DNA of 8,038 nucleotides from an uncultured Rikenellaceae bacterium (lineage in GTDB: Bacteria; Bacteroidota; Bacteroidia; Bacteroidales; Rikenellaceae): assembly GCA_947176715.1 (NCBI GenBank), contig CAMWRR010000082.1:1-8038 (forward strand). Direction: 5' to 3'. Positions 5,856 through 8,038 of the stretch are shown piece by piece; position 1 is the stretch's first letter; each line of letters starts with the position of its first letter. A program made the translations under genes and the position numbers. The notes under the pieces are model-generated. The model was not told the origin of the DNA and ran no database searches. It saw nothing but the letters and a program-made list of their open reading frames with translations.

Positions 5856-8009
5856 ATGAAGAAATACCTCCCCAACGAAATCAAGAACATCGTGTTGCTC
5901 GGTGCTTCCGGCTCCGGTAAGACCACCCTTGCGGAAGCTATGGCTTTCGAGGGTAAAGTGATAGACCGTCGCGGCTCCATAGAGGCCGACTCTACGCTCT
6001 CGGACCATACCGATATAGAGCACAACTACAAGCGCAGCATCTATCCCTCGCAGATGTTCGCCGAGTTCAACGGCTATAAGCTCAACATAATAGATCCGCC
6101 CGGGTCGGACGACTTCTGCGGCGGTCTATTCTCGGCATTCAAGATAGCCGACGTCGGCATACTCGTCATCAACGCCGAGGAGGGGTTCGAGGCCGGCACC
6201 GAGATACAGGCCCGTTATGCCCGCAAGCACGAGAAGCCCATCATATTCTTCGTCAACAAGCTCGACAGCGAGAAGGCCTCGTGGGAGGCGGCTCTGGAGT
6301 CTATGGAGCACAACTCGCACGTAAAGCCGGTGGTGGTACAGTATCCGCTCAATCCGGGCGTGGGGTTCAACGCCTTTATCGACGTGTTGCTGATGAAGTG
6401 TTTCCGCTTCACCGACCATAACGGCGCACGTGTGGAGGAGCCTATCCCCGAGAGCGAGAGGGAGCGCGCCGCCGAGCTTCACAACAAGCTCGTGGAGGCC
6501 GCCGCCGAGAACGACGAGTCGCTCATGGAGCTATACTTCGACAAAGGCGAGCTTACCGAGGACGAGATACGTAGCGGCCTCAAATGGGGTATCTCGCGTC
6601 GCGACCTCATACCCGTGTTCTGCGGTTCGGCCATAGAGGACATAGGCACCAAACGTCTTATGGAGTTCTGCACGCGTGTGGCGCCCGGTCCTTTGAAAGC
6701 CCCCAACTTCAAGACGGTGGACGGCGGCGAGGTGGAGCCTAAGACCGACGGTCCCACCGTGATATTCACGTATAAGGTGGTCAACGAGCCTCATCTGGGC
6801 GAGGTGTCGTTCTTCCGTGTCATCACCGGCACCCTCACCGAGGGTATGGAGCTTACCGACACCCGGAACGGCAATAAGGAGAAGATTACGCAGATATTCC
6901 TGCCGGTGGGCAAGAATCGTGTCAAGGTGTCGGAGTTGTCGGCCGGCGACATAGGATGCACCGTCAAGCTTAAGAGCGCCAAGGTCAACCGTACCCTCGC
7001 CACTGCCGGTTTCGACGGCGTGATAGAGCCGATAAAGTTCCCCGAGCATCGTTTCCGCACCGCGGTAAAGGCTCTCAAAACGGCCGACGAGGAGAAGCTC
7101 GGCGACGCCCTTGCCAAGGCTCATCTGGAAGATCCCACCATAGTGGTGGAGTATTCCAAAGAGTTGAAGCAGACCATTATACACGGTCAGGGCGAACATC
7201 ATCTCAATATTCTCAAGTGGCGTCTTAATAACGATTACAAGATAGACATCGAATACTTCCCCCCGCGCATACCCTATCGCGAGACCATCACCAAGGTGGC
7301 GGCGGCCGACTATCGTCACAAGAAGCAGTCGGGCGGTGCAGGCCAGTTCGGCGAGGTCCACATAGTGATAGAGCCGTATACGGAGGGGGCGCCGGTTCCG
7401 TCGCGCTTCAAGGTCGACGGCAAGGAGATAGTGCTCAACGTGAAGGGTACCGAGGAGGTGGCCCTCGACTGGGGCGGCAAGCTCGTGTTCTACAACTGCA
7501 TAGTGGGCGGCGCCATCGACGCCCGCTTCATACCGGCTGTCATCAAGGGTCTCATGGAGAAGATGGAGGAGGGGCCGCTCACCGGCTCTTACGCCCGCGA
7601 CATACGCGTGGCCCTATACGACGGCAAGATGCACCCGGTGGATTCCAACGAGATATCGTTCAAGCTCGCGGCACGTAACGCTTTCAAAGAGGCCTTCCGC
7701 AACGCGGGGCCCAAGATAATGGAGCCTATATATATGGTGGAGGTGCTCGTGCCCTCCGACCGTATGGGCGACGTGATGAGCGACCTGCAGAACAGGCGCG
7801 CCATGATAGAGGGCATGACCTCGGAGAAAGGTTTCGAGCTGATAACCGCCCGTGTGCCCCTTGCCGAGCTATACCGTTACTCGACTACGCTTAGCTCCCT
7901 ATCCAACGGCCGGGCCAGCTACACCATGAAGTTCCACGGCTACGAACAGGTGCCGTCCGACATTCAGGCCAAGTTGCTTAAGGATTACGACGATAAGGAC
8001 GATGAATAG
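5856..8009 (+). CDS. fusA2: Elongation factor G paralog EF-G2 with altered GTPase centre
   Basis: A 717-residue translation factor of the EF-G family. The G domain (about 1-285) has a P-loop GASGSGKTT (16-24), NKLD (134-137) and CGSA (256-259). Switch II reads DPPGS (80-84) where canonical EF-G has DTPGH, so the catalytic histidine is replaced by Ser84. The switch I RGIT motif is also lost (RSIY at 60-63). Domain II spans about 298-385 and domain III about 395-470. Domain IV (about 472-605) has QSGGAGQFGEV (491-501) and the tip-loop residue His593 in HPVDS, at the place of the E. coli His583 loop. Domain V follows, then an acidic tail. The segment VQYPLNPGVGFNAFIDVL (161-178) resembles what I recall of Bacteroidota EF-G2. 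In B. thetaiotaomicron, EF-G2 supports translation under carbon limitation without GTP hydrolysis. Length and domain set argue against a tetracycline ribosomal protection protein. Confidence 0.93.
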   Translation: MKKYLPNEIKNIVLLGASGSGKTTLAEAMAFEGKVIDRRGSIEADSTLSDHTDIEHNYKRSIYPSQMFAEFNGYKLNIIDPPGSDDFCGGLFSAFKIADVGILVINAEEGFEAGTEIQARYARKHEKPIIFFVNKLDSEKASWEAALESMEHNSHVKPVVVQYPLNPGVGFNAFIDVLLMKCFRFTDHNGARVEEPIPESERERAAELHNKLVEAAAENDESLMELYFDKGELTEDEIRSGLKWGISRRDLIPVFCGSAIEDIGTKRLMEFCTRVAPGPLKAPNFKTVDGGEVEPKTDGPTVIFTYKVVNEPHLGEVSFFRVITGTLTEGMELTDTRNGNKEKITQIFLPVGKNRVKVSELSAGDIGCTVKLKSAKVNRTLATAGFDGVIEPIKFPEHRFRTAVKALKTADEEKLGDALAKAHLEDPTIVVEYSKELKQTIIHGQGEHHLNILKWRLNNDYKIDIEYFPPRIPYRETITKVAAADYRHKKQSGGAGQFGEVHIVIEPYTEGAPVPSRFKVDGKEIVLNVKGTEEVALDWGGKLVFYNCIVGGAIDARFIPAVIKGLMEKMEEGPLTGSYARDIRVALYDGKMHPVDSNEISFKLAARNAFKEAFRNAGPKIMEPIYMVEVLVPSDRMGDVMSDLQNRRAMIEGMTSEKGFELITARVPLAELYRYSTTLSSLSNGRASYTMKFHGYEQVPSDIQAKLLKDYDDKDDE

Positions 8010-8019
8010 AAAAAGAGAG

Positions 8020-8038
8020 GCCCGGTTTTCTGCCGGGC
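8020..8038 (+). terminator. Terminator hairpin after the EF-G2 gene, cut by the window end
   Basis: GCCCGG (8020-8025) pairs with CCGGGC (8033-8038) around a 7-nt loop, starting 11 nt after the TAG stop codon. An A-rich run (AAAAAGAGAG) precedes the stem, so a matching T-rich run probably follows just outside the window, but it cannot be seen. Confidence 0.75.

Noticed and set aside
5901..5930. P-loop GASGSGKTT read as an ABC-type or AAA ATPase
   Set aside because: The rest of the protein has the full EF-G domain set, including NKLD, domain IV QSGGAGQFGEV and the HPVDS tip loop, with normal EF-G length.
6531..7361. 276-codon open frame antisense to the EF-G2 gene
   Set aside because: It resembles no family I know and is explained by the GC-rich codon usage of EF-G2 on the other strand.
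5856..8009. Tetracycline resistance ribosomal protection protein (TetQ-like)
   Set aside because: Those proteins are about 640-660 residues and keep the canonical HVDAGKTT P-loop and DTPGH switch II; this one is 717 residues and has neither.

Overview
The window looks like a chromosomal segment of a Bacteroidales (Bacteroidota) bacterium. Four things point there: promoter-like elements of the Bacteroidota type (TTTG, 20 bp, TAnnTTTG), start codons with A/T-rich rather than Shine-Dalgarno upstream sequence, many small lipoproteins, and protein families largely confined to this phylum (NVEALA small secreted proteins, BF3164-like six-bladed propeller lipoproteins, the EF-G2 paralog). Genus cannot be fixed from the sequence. 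The EF-G2 gene is GC-rich and uses ATA often for isoleucine; the propeller genes look less GC-rich.

Layout, left to right. Positions 1-3443 hold a leftward operon read from the right: a 92-residue NVEALA-like secreted protein with four cysteines, then three tandem paralogous lipoproteins of the BF3164/TolB-like propeller family, the last running off the left edge. A near-consensus promoter lies at 3573-3604. Positions 3444-3751 are non-coding and also carry a 48-nt near-perfect palindrome. Positions 3752-5177 hold two more leftward genes: a DUF3108 exported protein and, downstream, a thioredoxin-like lipoprotein with a CxxC motif. Positions 5414-5614 encode a 66-residue low-complexity lipoprotein with its own promoter and terminator. 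The last third (5856-8009) is a rightward gene for the EF-G paralog EF-G2, transcribed divergently from the small lipoprotein and followed by a hairpin cut by the window end.

How the parts may work together. The NVEALA-like protein and the three propeller lipoproteins form one transcription unit and probably act together in the envelope; their biochemical role is not known to me. The adjacent thioredoxin-like lipoprotein could act on the cysteines of the NVEALA-like product, but this is inference from proximity. The EF-G2 gene is functionally separate. Its G domain keeps the P-loop and NKxD but lacks the catalytic switch II histidine, in line with the published view that Bacteroides EF-G2 translocates ribosomes without hydrolysing GTP. 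No CRISPR array, transposase, tRNA or rRNA was seen. The best candidate for something under-described is the NVEALA-like/propeller array with its possible redox partner.
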